A DNA stretch of 64,000 nucleotides from Lacrimispora xylanisolvens (GTDB taxonomy: Bacteria; Bacillota; Clostridia; Lachnospirales; Lachnospiraceae), in contig NZ_PTJA01000003.1 in NCBI RefSeq assembly GCF_002934545.1, positions 124,001-188,000 on the forward strand. Reading direction: 5' to 3'. A model generated the notes under the pieces. That model was not told where the DNA came from. It searched no databases and saw only the letters and a list, made by a program, of their open reading frames with translations. The position numbers and the translations under genes are program-made. Below, piece after piece: positions 1-13,742 of the stretch. Positions within the stretch are counted from its first letter, which is position 1. Each line of letters starts with the position of its first letter.

Positions 1-4047
<4,047 letters not shown>

Positions 4048-4068
4048 TTAAATTGAGTTAAATAATGA

Positions 4069-4097
4069 TACTGATTTTAATTAATCAGAAGTATCTA
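4069..4097. repeat. Imperfect inverted repeat upstream of the collagen-like gene
   Basis: GATACTGATT pairs with AATCAG-AA-GTATC around an AT-rich loop, within the 5' untranslated region of the minus-strand collagen-like gene. Just upstream in the same direction lies CATACTATA (about 4102-4110), which resembles the -10 element of mother-cell sigma factors (CATAnnnTA). No convincing matching -35 was found, so a sporulation promoter is only a suggestion. Confidence 0.35.
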
Positions 4098-4187
4098 TAT
4101 ATAGTATGTTAGCAGACGGATTTAGGGACATACGGCATAGGGATCTGGATACTGCAAACAATTTGTAAACCCGGATGGTATGAACAC

Positions 4188-4221
4188 AAAAAAAGCTCCT
4201 CACAGCGTGAGAAGCCTTTTC
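4188..4221 (-). terminator. Rho-independent terminator after oadG
   Basis: On the minus strand GCTTCTCAC, loop GCT, GTGAGGAGC forms a near-perfect stem followed by seven T. It ends the oadB-oadG transcript. Confidence 0.85.
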
Positions 4222-4240
4222 TTTCAACAGAATAATAGGA

Positions 4241-4396
4241 TCAGTCTTTTTCAGAGTTGTCCTGTTTCAATTTAGATGTATTTGTAATCTTAGAGAGCAG
4301 GACTACAATTGCTGTTAAGATTCCAATCACTATAAATATGGAAGCCATACCTTTTCCCATAATCTCTAAAGCGTAAATTATATTTTGTGTATTCAT
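4241..4396 (-). CDS. Small OadG-type gamma subunit of Na+-pumping decarboxylase
   Basis: A 51-codon gene starting at ATG 4396 behind AAAGGAGC. It has a short N-terminus, one hydrophobic helix (about residues 17-35, ASIFIVIGILTAIVVLL) and a charged polar tail (KLKQDNSEKD). Gamma subunits (OadG/MmdD/GcdD family) anchor the carboxyltransferase subunit to the membrane beta subunit. It begins 17 nt after the stop of oadB and shares its terminator, so the two are one operon. The assignment rests on size, topology and position next to oadB rather than on a strong sequence motif. It is shorter than typical OadG (about 80 aa). Confidence 0.65.
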   Translation of the reverse strand: MNTQNIIYALEIMGKGMASIFIVIGILTAIVVLLSKITNTSKLKQDNSEKD

Positions 4397-4413
4397 AATA
4401 AAGCTCCTTTCAT

Positions 4414-5562
4414 CTAAGCCATATTCTTAAGAATCTGACTAACCAGATTTATAACGACGCCTCCTGCAACAACAGAACCAATCTGGCCTGCTACATTTGC
4501 GCTGATCGCATGCATCAGGAGATGATTGGTCGGATCTTCCTTAAGTCCCATTTTTTGAATGACACGGGCTGACATGGGGAAAGCAGAGATTCCTGCAGCG
4601 CCAACCATCGGATTGATTTTTTTCTTTAAAAACAGATTCAGGAATTTTGCAAATAAGACGCCGCCGATGGAGTCAAAAACAAATGCAACTAATCCAAGCA
4701 GCATAATAAGTAATGTATTCACATTTACAAATGCTTCCGCCTGCATACTAAAAGAAATTGTGATGCCAAGCAGCAAAGTGATGAGATTAGCAAGTGTGGT
4801 CTGAGCCGTATCAGATAAACTTCCCAGGCAGCCGCATTCTCTGATTAAATTTCCAAACATAAGGAAGCCTACCAGTGCAACAGACTGAGGTGCGATAAGC
4901 CCGGCAACTATGGTAACTATGATTGGAAACAGTATTCTGGTTAATTTTGTTACTGATGCCGGATTATAATCCATCCGGATCATACGTTCTTTTTTGGTAG
5001 TAACCAGTCTGATTGCAAAAGGTTGTACAATGGGTACCAGTGCCATATAAGAATATGCAGCAACCGCAATTGCTCCCATATAGTTTGAGTGCATAATTTG
5101 GGAAACCAGAATAGAGGTTGGACCATCCGCAGCACCGATAATACCAATTGCTGCAGCATCATTAAGATCAAAGTTAAAGATTACTGCCAGCAATATTGTA
5201 AAAAAGATACCAAACTGTGCAGCACCGCCGAATAAGAACATTTTTGGATTGGAAAGCAGTGGTCCGAAATCGATCATTGCTCCGATTCCAATAAACAAAA
5301 GAATTGGCAAAGCTTCAGAAGATTCAATGGTAGTCTCAAATAACCACTGGATTATTCCGTTTACATTCCCTACCCCTTCAATCGTCTGGTTTAGTACTCC
5401 TGACAAGGGAAGGTTAACGAGAATCGCTCCGAAACCCATAGGCAGCAAAAGTGAAGGTTCAAATCCTTTGACTATGGCAAGATAGATCAGTAATCCACCA
5501 ATTCCATACATAACCAACTGCTGCCAAGTAATTGCTGTGACACCTGACAATAAAAACTCCAT
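4414..5562 (-). CDS. oadB: Na+-translocating decarboxylase beta subunit
   Basis: A 382-aa polytopic membrane protein. The start at 5562 is chosen because AAGGAGG lies just upstream; an in-frame ATG 87 nt earlier lacks such a site. The family hallmarks are visible: IGIGAMIDFGPLL near residues 90-105, the conserved GAADGPTSI segment with its Asp in the membrane, and a repeated hydrophobic pattern giving about nine to eleven helices. OadB/GcdB/MmdB proteins couple decarboxylation of a biotin-bound carboxylate (oxaloacetate, glutaconyl-CoA or methylmalonyl-CoA) to export of two Na+. Only the small gamma-like gene follows; the carboxyltransferase and biotin carrier subunits are not in this window, so the substrate cannot be told. 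Confidence 0.92.
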   Translation of the reverse strand: MEFLLSGVTAITWQQLVMYGIGGLLIYLAIVKGFEPSLLLPMGFGAILVNLPLSGVLNQTIEGVGNVNGIIQWLFETTIESSEALPILLFIGIGAMIDFGPLLSNPKMFLFGGAAQFGIFFTILLAVIFNFDLNDAAAIGIIGAADGPTSILVSQIMHSNYMGAIAVAAYSYMALVPIVQPFAIRLVTTKKERMIRMDYNPASVTKLTRILFPIIVTIVAGLIAPQSVALVGFLMFGNLIRECGCLGSLSDTAQTTLANLITLLLGITISFSMQAEAFVNVNTLLIMLLGLVAFVFDSIGGVLFAKFLNLFLKKKINPMVGAAGISAFPMSARVIQKMGLKEDPTNHLLMHAISANVAGQIGSVVAGGVVINLVSQILKNMA

Positions 5563-5667
5563 AATGAAAATCCTCCTTAGCTTGGTTTCCTTATTGTGTA
5601 AACTGCAACTATATTTAATAAATATAATATAAAATTTATGAAATAACAATAAAAATAAACATTTTTA

Positions 5668-5696
5668 TTTTAAACTATGATCATTATTTGTGTCAA
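5668..5696 (-). promoter_or_regulatory. Likely sigma-A promoter for oadB-oadG
   Basis: On the minus strand TTGACA is followed after 17 nt by TTAAAA. It lies about 105 nt upstream of the oadB start. Confidence 0.45.
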
Positions 5697-5930
5697 TGCG
5701 TTCTTGAATTTTTATCTGTTAATTATTCGTTAATATTACAGATAAGTTTTATAATTCAAACGAATGGTTCATATCTAATTATTGTCATAAACTTTTGGAA
5801 TATAATCCGTATTTAATAACAAAAATAGCGAAAAATATACATAATATACAAATAAATAACATAAAAATAGTTTAAGAACCAGTGCTATATGTGCATTATA
5901 TCGAATTGTGTGATAGCATTTATTTGCTAC
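5697..5930. other. AT-rich divergent intergenic region, no gene
   Basis: Between the oadB and hppA promoters the sequence is very AT-rich with short A and T runs and no open frame with a ribosome binding site. I see no conserved RNA motif. Confidence 0.5.
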
Positions 5931-5959
5931 TTGAACTTATTGCACTAAAATGCTAGTAT
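5931..5959 (+). promoter_or_regulatory. Likely sigma-A promoter for hppA
   Basis: TTGAAC, a 17-nt spacer, then TAGTAT, about 40 nt before the hppA ribosome binding site. Confidence 0.5.
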
Positions 5960-6007
5960 TGGAGACAAAGCGAATTTTGCTTAATAAATGAAAGGGAGAT
6001 GAGCTCT

Positions 6008-8140
6008 TTGGTACTTAATTTACAGTTTTTTCAGATCTTATCTATTATTATTTCAATGCTTGCTTTTGGCGTAGCATTCTGGCTTTACCGATGGGTTGAA
6101 GCACAGCCTTCCTCCAATCAAAGGATAGCAGAAATAAGTAAATTGATTCGCAATGGCGCAAACACATTTCTCACAAAAGAATACAAGACGTTATCACGCT
6201 TTTGTCTTGTAGCAGCAGTTGTTATTTTAATATTCCTTCCTTCACCCATATGGAAGGGCAATATTATTGGCAACATCATTATGGCAGTTTCGTATTTGTT
6301 CGGCACAGTTTTTTCCGCTATTGCGGGTAAGATTGGTATCAGTATTGCAACAATCGCCAATGTGAAGGCAGCTGAGGCTTCCACAAAGGGGATTAAACAG
6401 TCATTTATGTCAGGATTCCGAGGCGGCGCCGTTATGGGAATGGCAGTTGTGGGATCCAGCCTTCTGGGAGTGACCCTGGTTTTGCTTTTGACAAATAATA
6501 CCACAGCACTTCTGGGATTCAGCTTCGGTGCAAGCTCCATGGCTCTTTTTGCAAAGGCAGGCGGCGGTATCTTTACAAAGACAGCAGATATCAGTGCGGA
6601 TCTGGTTGGTAAGGTTGAACTTGGAATTCCCGAGGATGATCCCAGAAATCCTGCAGTTATTGCTGATAATGTAGGCGATAACGTAGGAGATGTGGCTGGA
6701 ATGGGAGCGGATTTATTTGATTCCAATGTGGCTTCCATGGCAGCTGCGCTGGTTATGGCAGTATCCCTGGATGGTGCTTCTAAGGCAGCTGGTCAGACTG
6801 CCAACAATGCAGCCATGGTATTTTGCTATGCAGCAGTTGGTCTTCTGGCTTCCATGGTAGGTGTAATGACCGCAAGGATGAAGGAGGGCGGAGATCCCAC
6901 TTTGGCATTAAACACAAATACATACGTAACAACGGGACTTTACGGTGTGCTGACTGCAGCCGCAACCTGGGCTTTTGGTTTTTCCTGGCGAATCTGGGGG
7001 GCCAGCGTGATTGGTCTTTTGGTAGGTGTTGTCATTGGTCTTGCCAGTGATTACTTTACAGATGACAAAAGGCCTCCGGTTCGTGCAGTGGCAAAGGCCT
7101 GTGAGTCCGGACCTGCATTTACTATCTTATCCGGAATCAGCTATGGTTTAATGAGCACCCTTCCGTCTATGATCGGAATTGGTGTGTCAGCACTTGCTGC
7201 CTACAAGCTTTGCTATCCAATGGGCGGAGGAAGTGTGGAATATGCCATGTTCGGAATCGCTATGGCTGCAGTTGGAATGCTTTCAATTGTAGGCATGATT
7301 ATATCCAACGATGCGTATGGTCCAATCGTTGACAATGCAAGAGGTCTGGTCGAGATGGGTGATCTTGGCGATAAGGCGCTTGAAATAACCGATTCCCTGG
7401 ACAGTGCAGGAAATACAGTAAAGGCAGTGACAAAAGGATTTGCCATCGGTGCTGCCGGTCTTACAGTAATCGCTTTGCTGGGAGCATTTATGAGTGAAGT
7501 GAACGGTGCGATTGATGAGCTTAATGCTGCTTCGGCAGGAGCGATTATGGATAAGATCACAGGCTTTGACGTGATTAATCCCAATGTATTTTTTGGATTA
7601 TTAATTGGTGCAGCAATTCCTGCATTGTTTTCAGCCATGCTGATGCTTGGAGTTGACCGGAATGCACAGCGTATGGTTTCTGAAATTCACCGTCAGTTCA
7701 GAGAGATTGCCGGATTAAAAGAGGGAAAAGAAGGCGTTGTTCCGGAATACGACAAATGTATAGAAATTGCCACCGACGGCGCAATTAAGGAGCTGGTTCC
7801 AGCCGGACTTATGACCATCATTGCAACGTTGTTAGTTGGATTTATCGGAGGCGTACAGTCCATCGGCGGTTTCATTACTGGAAATATTGTCAGCGGATTA
7901 TTATTCGCATTATTCATGTCCAATTCAGGAGGACTGTGGGATAATACAAAGAAATACATTGAGGCGGGGAATAACGGAGGCAAAAATTCACCGGCTCATA
8001 AGGCAGGAGTAGTAGGAGATACAGTAGGAGATCCATTTAAAGATACAGCAGGTCCGTCAATTAATACTCAGATTACGGTTGTATCCCTGGTGGCTTCTCT
8101 GACAGCTACTATTTTCCTTACCTTTAATCTGTTTGGATGA
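6008..8140 (+). CDS. hppA: Membrane-bound ion-translocating pyrophosphatase
   Basis: About 710 aa, the full length of the H+/Na+-PPase family, with some 16 membrane helices. The catalytic core is intact: GGGIFTKTADISADLVGK, then the acidic run around EDDPRNPAVIADNVGDNVGD that binds Mg-pyrophosphate, and near the C-terminus the conserved DNTKKYIEAG and GDTVGDPFKDTAGPSIN segments. The protein hydrolyses pyrophosphate in the cytoplasm and pumps H+ or Na+ outward. In the loop GNTVKAVTKG a Lys (about residue 472) stands where K+-dependent enzymes have Ala, suggesting a K+-independent type. The ATG at 5999 overlaps the ribosome binding site AAAGGGAG, so the TTG at 6008, nine nt downstream, is the better start. 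A strong terminator follows. Confidence 0.93.
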   Translation: MVLNLQFFQILSIIISMLAFGVAFWLYRWVEAQPSSNQRIAEISKLIRNGANTFLTKEYKTLSRFCLVAAVVILIFLPSPIWKGNIIGNIIMAVSYLFGTVFSAIAGKIGISIATIANVKAAEASTKGIKQSFMSGFRGGAVMGMAVVGSSLLGVTLVLLLTNNTTALLGFSFGASSMALFAKAGGGIFTKTADISADLVGKVELGIPEDDPRNPAVIADNVGDNVGDVAGMGADLFDSNVASMAAALVMAVSLDGASKAAGQTANNAAMVFCYAAVGLLASMVGVMTARMKEGGDPTLALNTNTYVTTGLYGVLTAAATWAFGFSWRIWGASVIGLLVGVVIGLASDYFTDDKRPPVRAVAKACESGPAFTILSGISYGLMSTLPSMIGIGVSALAAYKLCYPMGGGSVEYAMFGIAMAAVGMLSIVGMIISNDAYGPIVDNARGLVEMGDLGDKALEITDSLDSAGNTVKAVTKGFAIGAAGLTVIALLGAFMSEVNGAIDELNAASAGAIMDKITGFDVINPNVFFGLLIGAAIPALFSAMLMLGVDRNAQRMVSEIHRQFREIAGLKEGKEGVVPEYDKCIEIATDGAIKELVPAGLMTIIATLLVGFIGGVQSIGGFITGNIVSGLLFALFMSNSGGLWDNTKKYIEAGNNGGKNSPAHKAGVVGDTVGDPFKDTAGPSINTQITVVSLVASLTATIFLTFNLFG

Positions 8141-8153
8141 TAATCATAAAATC

Positions 8154-8194
8154 AGGGCAGAAATCCTTTTGTATGGATTTCTGCCCCATTTTTT
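8154..8194 (+). terminator. Terminator after hppA
   Basis: GGGCAGAAATCC, loop, GGATTTCTGCCC then ATTTTTT: a 12-bp perfect stem with T run. It can also act on the converging lyase gene. Confidence 0.9.
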
Positions 8195-8200
8195 CTCAAT

Positions 8201-10009
8201 CTATTCTATGGTTAATACTAAATCATTGAAATCCATTGATACTAAAACCCGGTAAATATCATGCTTCCAGGTTGTTTTCAGCCGGTCATCTGTTATGGGA
8301 AGGCATTCCTTTCTCATATGAGAGCTGCCGGTTACAGTTACTGTTCCAAGATCTCCGATTTTTATCTGATTCCCATCTAATGTTGGTTCCTCATAAAACA
8401 TAAGGGATAATACCGGCTGTAACCCCTCCCCTTCGTAATGATCCGTTATAACAATCTGTTCGCCCTTTTTCATGACAGCCCTTCGCTCATAAGAATGAAT
8501 CCGGTTGTCCGGATAAGCGCCGGCAATGTCCATTGAAATGCTGCACACAGCAGAACCAAGCTCATAAGAGACATTTCTGGCAGCAAAAGAAGCTCCGTCT
8601 TTCTGGATGATTTCTATATCTCCATCCAGGAAAGAGGGTAGGTTGTGATAACGGGACTGCATGGTCCATATATCATACCTTTCCGGAGAAAATGTCTTTT
8701 TGGTGTAGGTTTCCACACCAATATCGATCAGCAGCGGCCTGCCATCTTTATAAATGGTAAAGCTGCCGGTATCGTTGTGATTGTGGCTGTCATTGTTATC
8801 GCCTGCTTTGACGGCTAAGTACCGATGGTCATCCCTTGCAAGGAAGATTCCAACACTTTCATACCAGTAATCCTTATGTTTAATAGAAGGAGCTTTGTCA
8901 AAGGTAAGCATTTCCGAATATGTGAATACGGTCTGGAGCCGGTAAAATAAATTGTGCTCACTGACATCCAGTGGATCTTCCCCGTTCTGATAATCAGAAG
9001 CAGCAAATGCCATCAGTTCCTGGTTCCCTGTCCGTTTGCCAAATAAGAATTCTCTGGCGCCGCAGCGTCCGGCCACAGGAGAGCAGTCTGCAAAATTAAC
9101 ATAATAGATTCCATCAATATGAACGTTTAGAATATATGCTGCAATGTTCTTAACTTTCTTATTTGAGTATATGGTTTGAAAGGAATTATCTGTGATGCCG
9201 TTCAGTACCTCCAGACAATTAAACAGACATAATCCCGCATGACGATAATACTGGGCTCCCTCGTCACAGCATCCGTCGTCTCCGTATTCATCAAGAAAGT
9301 AATCGATGCTTTGGCATGCTTTCTCAAGAATCTGCTGTTTCCTGTCTTCATCAAGATCTCTTGTAAATGCAGAGAGAAGTACATTCTGTGTACACCATAC
9401 CGTCCAGTTGTTCATGGGACTTTTGCCATCCCCCATCCACCAGAAATGTTCATTCAGATAAGGCTGAAAGATCCGTTCTTCCAGATTTTTATTGATCATT
9501 ACCGACAGGAAAGGACTTACCTGAAGAAGCTCCTGCCTCAGAAGATACTCTGCGACAGACAGAACCGCTCCGGTTTCAGCAGCGAATAAATCAATAACAG
9601 GCCGGGTTACGTCAGGAAGGATGAACTGGGGTGTATCACGGATATACGAGTTGTGGGCAGGGAGCTGCCACGCATTTTCTTCGCAGATTAAATATAGGCC
9701 ATTGATGATATCGTCCAGAAACCGCCCTTTATATTCGGCACATTCGGCAAGAACCAGAGAATTTAATACCGTCCTTCTTAAAAACATTTTATCCTGAAAA
9801 TGACTCCTGTTTCCTGTTCTGGAGAATTCCATGAATTCAGTTGCAGGAAGGGAAGGGTAAGAAAAGCCAAGATATTGCTCCCCGTCCTGAATCAGACGTG
9901 ATCGTAATTCTTCCGGCAGACCTTCCCAGGAATCCCGGTTTGAGGCAGGAAATAACGGGTTAAAGCTGGTAATGGGTTTCGTTAAATGCTGAAAAATTTC
10001 TGTAATCAT
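8201..10009 (-). CDS. Heparinase II/III-like polysaccharide lyase family protein
   Basis: A 602-aa protein with no signal peptide, so probably cytoplasmic. The N-terminal part (to about residue 330) is helical, matching the alpha-toroid of heparinase II/III and alginate lyases; the C-terminal beta-sandwich starts with the family hallmark, an HNHNDTGSF segment followed by LLIDIGVETYT and a SRYHNLP segment. In the family, conserved Asn, Tyr and His residues perform beta-elimination on uronic-acid polysaccharides, producing unsaturated uronides. It lies 12 nt downstream of the AraC-type regulator and is co-transcribed with the two-component system. The presence of GH88, which takes unsaturated uronides, in the divergent operon supports lyase activity. 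The exact glycan is unknown. Confidence 0.8.
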   Translation of the reverse strand: MITEIFQHLTKPITSFNPLFPASNRDSWEGLPEELRSRLIQDGEQYLGFSYPSLPATEFMEFSRTGNRSHFQDKMFLRRTVLNSLVLAECAEYKGRFLDDIINGLYLICEENAWQLPAHNSYIRDTPQFILPDVTRPVIDLFAAETGAVLSVAEYLLRQELLQVSPFLSVMINKNLEERIFQPYLNEHFWWMGDGKSPMNNWTVWCTQNVLLSAFTRDLDEDRKQQILEKACQSIDYFLDEYGDDGCCDEGAQYYRHAGLCLFNCLEVLNGITDNSFQTIYSNKKVKNIAAYILNVHIDGIYYVNFADCSPVAGRCGAREFLFGKRTGNQELMAFAASDYQNGEDPLDVSEHNLFYRLQTVFTYSEMLTFDKAPSIKHKDYWYESVGIFLARDDHRYLAVKAGDNNDSHNHNDTGSFTIYKDGRPLLIDIGVETYTKKTFSPERYDIWTMQSRYHNLPSFLDGDIEIIQKDGASFAARNVSYELGSAVCSISMDIAGAYPDNRIHSYERRAVMKKGEQIVITDHYEGEGLQPVLSLMFYEEPTLDGNQIKIGDLGTVTVTGSSHMRKECLPITDDRLKTTWKHDIYRVLVSMDFNDLVLTIE

Positions 10010-10021
10010 GATGTGTTCTCC

Positions 10022-11635
10022 TTATTCTTCTTCCGGATCCATAGTGTTTTGCTGAATAAAGTCCCTGGGAGAGTATCCGGTGACTTTTTTAAATACCTTG
10101 CTGAAATAAAAAGCGCTTTCAAAGCCCAACTGGTCGGCTACTTCGTAAATCTTCATATCCTGTTCCAGGAGAAGGGTTTTTGCTTTATTGATTTTGGCCT
10201 GGGCGATGTATTCGGAAAATCCCAGGTGGCAGTTCTTTTTAAACAGAATGCTTAAATAATTAGGGCTTAGTCCGAATACACCGGCAACCTCATTTAAAGT
10301 GAGCTTTTCGGCGACGTGATTGTGAATATACTTTTGCACGTTTGTAATGACATGAGCCTTATAGGTTTTTCGTTTGGATTTTAAAATATCACACAAACCG
10401 TCCCGGAGTACGGTCATCCACTCAACAATCTGTTCCACATTGCTAAACCGGTAAATCGAACGGTAACCATCACTATAAGAAGAGAAAATCTCCGCCATAT
10501 TTGCCTCTCCATCCGGCAGAAGAGACAATGCCAGATAAAGAATGTTGCAGGCGCCGTCTGCCGCCTGGGAAAAACGCAGCGGGTGAGCTTCAAACAGTTC
10601 TATAATTTCTGTTAAGGTGCGGGAGAGTACATCCGTATCAAATTCATTAAATGCCTTTGTAATTTCCCCTTTAAAGACTGAAATATTAAATGCATTCCGA
10701 ATGGAATCCGTATCGCCGCTATTAAAAAATGCGATGGACTGGGAACGGTTCATCCGTCCAAATGCCTGACGTGCTTCCTGGTAGGATTCGCTGATTTTTA
10801 ATGGCTGGGAGAAGGGGGACCCCACCCCGGTTAACACCGTTACATTAAAATAATTGTTTACCATTTCCGAAGCATTGAGAAAGGCATTTTTAATGGTATC
10901 TTCCTTAAATCCATCTAAGGATTCAAGGTGAAACACAACTGCAAAATGCTTCATATCCAGAGACACCACATAGGCGGGAAGATACCTGGTTATAATTTCC
11001 CGGTACATCTGCAGGGTACTGCTATATAGATTCATTAATTTACTGTATTCCATCTGAGTATGGTTGTTTTCTTGTATTTCGCAAAATGCTGCAAAGTAGC
11101 AGTGTTCTGCAAAACTCAGCTTTAAATCCTTTGACTGCAGATCAAACTGTTCTTCACTGTCAAATAAATTGTGTAAAAGCCGCATGAAAAATTTTTCATA
11201 ATAGCTTTGAAGCAGAGGACGGCCTGATTCCTTATACTCGATGGAAACCCGAAGACTTTCTAAACGGGAGAGAGCTTTTTGAACGGATTCCAGTAAGGAC
11301 TGGGCATTTAACTCCAGCTTGATTAAATAATCCACTGCTTCGTATGACATTGCTTCTTTGATCAGCTGAAATTCTTCATAACTTGTGAGAAATATAAACA
11401 GAGGGATTTTCCCGTATTTTTCCCGGCATGCCTTTGCAAGATCCAGACCGTTCATAATAGGCATGCGAATATCCGTAATGACGATTTCCGGCGAATATTC
11501 CTCAATTAAATCCAGAGCATTCTGACCATTTACTGCAGTGCCGCAGATTTCAATCCCGTAGTCTGTCCAGTTTAACATGGACTTTATTCCGATCTGAACC
11601 AGTGGTTCGTCATCCACGATCAATAATTTTGTCAT
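10022..11635 (-). CDS. Two-component response regulator, YesN/AraC type
   Basis: A 537-aa protein with an N-terminal receiver domain (residues 1-120: acidic DDE pocket at 8-10, phospho-acceptor Asp55 in ITDIRMP, conserved Lys near 107), a long middle region of unassigned fold, and a C-terminal AraC/XylS double helix-turn-helix (last 100 residues: VHITNVQKYI region, then LSPNYLSILFKK and KVTGYSPRDF). Regulators of this build control sugar ABC importers in Firmicutes. It sits 5 nt after the sensor kinase gene and before the lyase gene in one operon, and likely activates the divergent transport and hydrolase operon. Confidence 0.92.
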   Translation of the reverse strand: MTKLLIVDDEPLVQIGIKSMLNWTDYGIEICGTAVNGQNALDLIEEYSPEIVITDIRMPIMNGLDLAKACREKYGKIPLFIFLTSYEEFQLIKEAMSYEAVDYLIKLELNAQSLLESVQKALSRLESLRVSIEYKESGRPLLQSYYEKFFMRLLHNLFDSEEQFDLQSKDLKLSFAEHCYFAAFCEIQENNHTQMEYSKLMNLYSSTLQMYREIITRYLPAYVVSLDMKHFAVVFHLESLDGFKEDTIKNAFLNASEMVNNYFNVTVLTGVGSPFSQPLKISESYQEARQAFGRMNRSQSIAFFNSGDTDSIRNAFNISVFKGEITKAFNEFDTDVLSRTLTEIIELFEAHPLRFSQAADGACNILYLALSLLPDGEANMAEIFSSYSDGYRSIYRFSNVEQIVEWMTVLRDGLCDILKSKRKTYKAHVITNVQKYIHNHVAEKLTLNEVAGVFGLSPNYLSILFKKNCHLGFSEYIAQAKINKAKTLLLEQDMKIYEVADQLGFESAFYFSKVFKKVTGYSPRDFIQQNTMDPEEE

Positions 11636-11640
11636 ATATA

Positions 11641-13527
11641 TTACCTTTCTGCCAATTGTTTTTCTGTAAACAGTACGTAAGGCAGCCGAATAGTCATGGT
11701 AGTAAATTCACCTTGCCGGCTGGTAATTGTAATTCCGTATTCTGATCCGAAATCATACTGAATCCGCTTGTTTACATTACTAATGCCTACGTGCCGGAAG
11801 AACTCCGTTTTGTTATGAGAATCGGTATCTTCCCGAAGTACTTTCTCGATCATTTCCTCCGACATCCCGATTCCGTTATCTGTCACACGGATCATCAGTC
11901 CTTTTTCTCCAGCAATTTCTTCCGCTTCGGCTGATACAATGATCCTGCCTGCCGCTCCTTTTGGTTCGATTCCATGAAAGAGAGCGTTTTCAATAATGGG
12001 CTGAAGAGAAAACCGGTGAATCTGGCAGTTATAAAGTTCATCGGACTGAATCTGATATTCAATGGTTACACTGCCGCCGTAACGGTACTGCTGTATTAAA
12101 AAATAGTCCTTGATAAGATCCAGTTCTTCTCTCAGCGGAATCATGGAAGCAGTTCCTTTGGATACATTCTTTAAAAGCCGGGCCAGGGCAGTTGTCATGT
12201 CTGCGATGCCTCCCGCATTCTGAATGGTCGCCATCCACTTAATGGAATTCAGCGTGTTGTAGAGAAAATGAGGATTGATCTGGCTTTGAAGAATCTGATA
12301 TTCCAGATCCTTTTTCTGTTTTTCATCGGAGACACGTTTTTCCATCAGCGTGATAATATTGCCGGACATGGTATTAATTCCTCTGCCGATCTGACCCAGC
12401 TCATGATTCCATTCAATGGTATTGTCTCTGGAAAAATCTCCGGTTGAAATACTGTCTATCTTATTACTCAGCTTATGAATTGGCTCCATAATAAAGCGGT
12501 TTAAAAAGAATGCAAGCAGGATGCCCATAGAAACAATAAAAAAGCAGATGCCGATAATCAGCAGTGTATATAAATTCTTTTGCTGTTTAAACTGCTGTTC
12601 AGATAAAATCTGAGATATACTCCAGTCGTTGACACCATCTATGGGACGCTCGATCAGAATTCGTTTTTCTCCGCCACTCATGGTTACAGAATGAACCTGG
12701 GTGCCTGCCAGGAAAGATTCCTTTCTGGCTGAATTTTCCGAAATCTCATAAGGCTTTTTTGTTTCCACCAGGGTATTGGACTGAAAACGATAGGTCTTAT
12801 CCCCCATATTAATGAAAAAAAGACTGTCATCTGGAAGGGGATAGGTTGCCAGATAGTCCGTAAACAGTCTGGTTGAAATTTCAACATAAGTCCATCCGAT
12901 GATCTCCGAATTAAATTTGTCATAGACAGGACGTACAATAGGAATGAATTCTCCCTGAGTGATGGAAGATAATGGGTCATGAATCAGCCCAATCCATAAA
13001 AAATCGTCAGCATGAAACAGAGGTTCAAAAAAATCGCTCTTCCTTATGAGTTTGGCAGCATAAGGAGAAGAGGTGCTGACGGAAGAGGTCATATGGAGAA
13101 AGTTATTTTCATTATTTGTAGAAACGATTGCACGAATATATTTGTAGGAACGGGTTTTATAATATTCTTCTTTCAGTCGGTTATGAGTGGAAAGAGCCAT
13201 TGGCCGTAAATTGCTGGAATCATTGGAAGCCGTTGGAAGCTTGTTTACATCTTTAAATGCTTCCAGATAGTCCTGTATGACTCCATTGGAGCAGCACCAT
13301 TTACTGAAATAAATGATATCCTTCATGTCTGTTGCTATGTTATTGCTCACAACCTGCAGACTGAATTCTGCAGACTGAACCTGATTTCTTCTGAGAAATA
13401 ACTGAAAGACTGAGAAACAGACTGTGGTTGTAAGGACTGTGATAAGCAGCGTAACGGCTGCTGTCAAAATCATGATTTTGCCTCGGATGGTTTTTGGAAT
13501 CAGTGTTTTCCACATGATATCAGACAA
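11641..13527 (-). CDS. Sensor histidine kinase, YesM type
   Basis: A 628-aa membrane sensor. There is a first transmembrane helix at about residues 17-40, a large extracellular region, a second helix at about 310-332, a HAMP linker (FIMEPIHKLSNKIDSISTGD), then a His_kinase domain with phospho-acceptor His420 in QINPHFLYNTLNSIKW and a C-terminal HATPase with DNGIGM. YesM kinases often sense oligosaccharides or binding-protein complexes outside the cell. First gene of the kinase-regulator-lyase operon. Confidence 0.92.
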   Translation of the reverse strand: MSDIMWKTLIPKTIRGKIMILTAAVTLLITVLTTTVCFSVFQLFLRRNQVQSAEFSLQVVSNNIATDMKDIIYFSKWCCSNGVIQDYLEAFKDVNKLPTASNDSSNLRPMALSTHNRLKEEYYKTRSYKYIRAIVSTNNENNFLHMTSSVSTSSPYAAKLIRKSDFFEPLFHADDFLWIGLIHDPLSSITQGEFIPIVRPVYDKFNSEIIGWTYVEISTRLFTDYLATYPLPDDSLFFINMGDKTYRFQSNTLVETKKPYEISENSARKESFLAGTQVHSVTMSGGEKRILIERPIDGVNDWSISQILSEQQFKQQKNLYTLLIIGICFFIVSMGILLAFFLNRFIMEPIHKLSNKIDSISTGDFSRDNTIEWNHELGQIGRGINTMSGNIITLMEKRVSDEKQKKDLEYQILQSQINPHFLYNTLNSIKWMATIQNAGGIADMTTALARLLKNVSKGTASMIPLREELDLIKDYFLIQQYRYGGSVTIEYQIQSDELYNCQIHRFSLQPIIENALFHGIEPKGAAGRIIVSAEAEEIAGEKGLMIRVTDNGIGMSEEMIEKVLREDTDSHNKTEFFRHVGISNVNKRIQYDFGSEYGITITSRQGEFTTMTIRLPYVLFTEKQLAER

Positions 13528-13742
13528 GTCCTTTCTATAATAGATGTATTGATACCCAACGCTGTCATTTTTTAAGTTAGCTTATTTCCTGTAAAATGTC
13601 AATGAAAAGAGCCGTGTTATTTTTATAAAAACAGGTCAATATGTATACAAAAGATAAATTTTACTGTTTATCATAAAATAATACATGTTTTAGTAATACA
13701 GAATTAATTTGTGAATAAATAGTGAATATTTTCTTAGATAAT

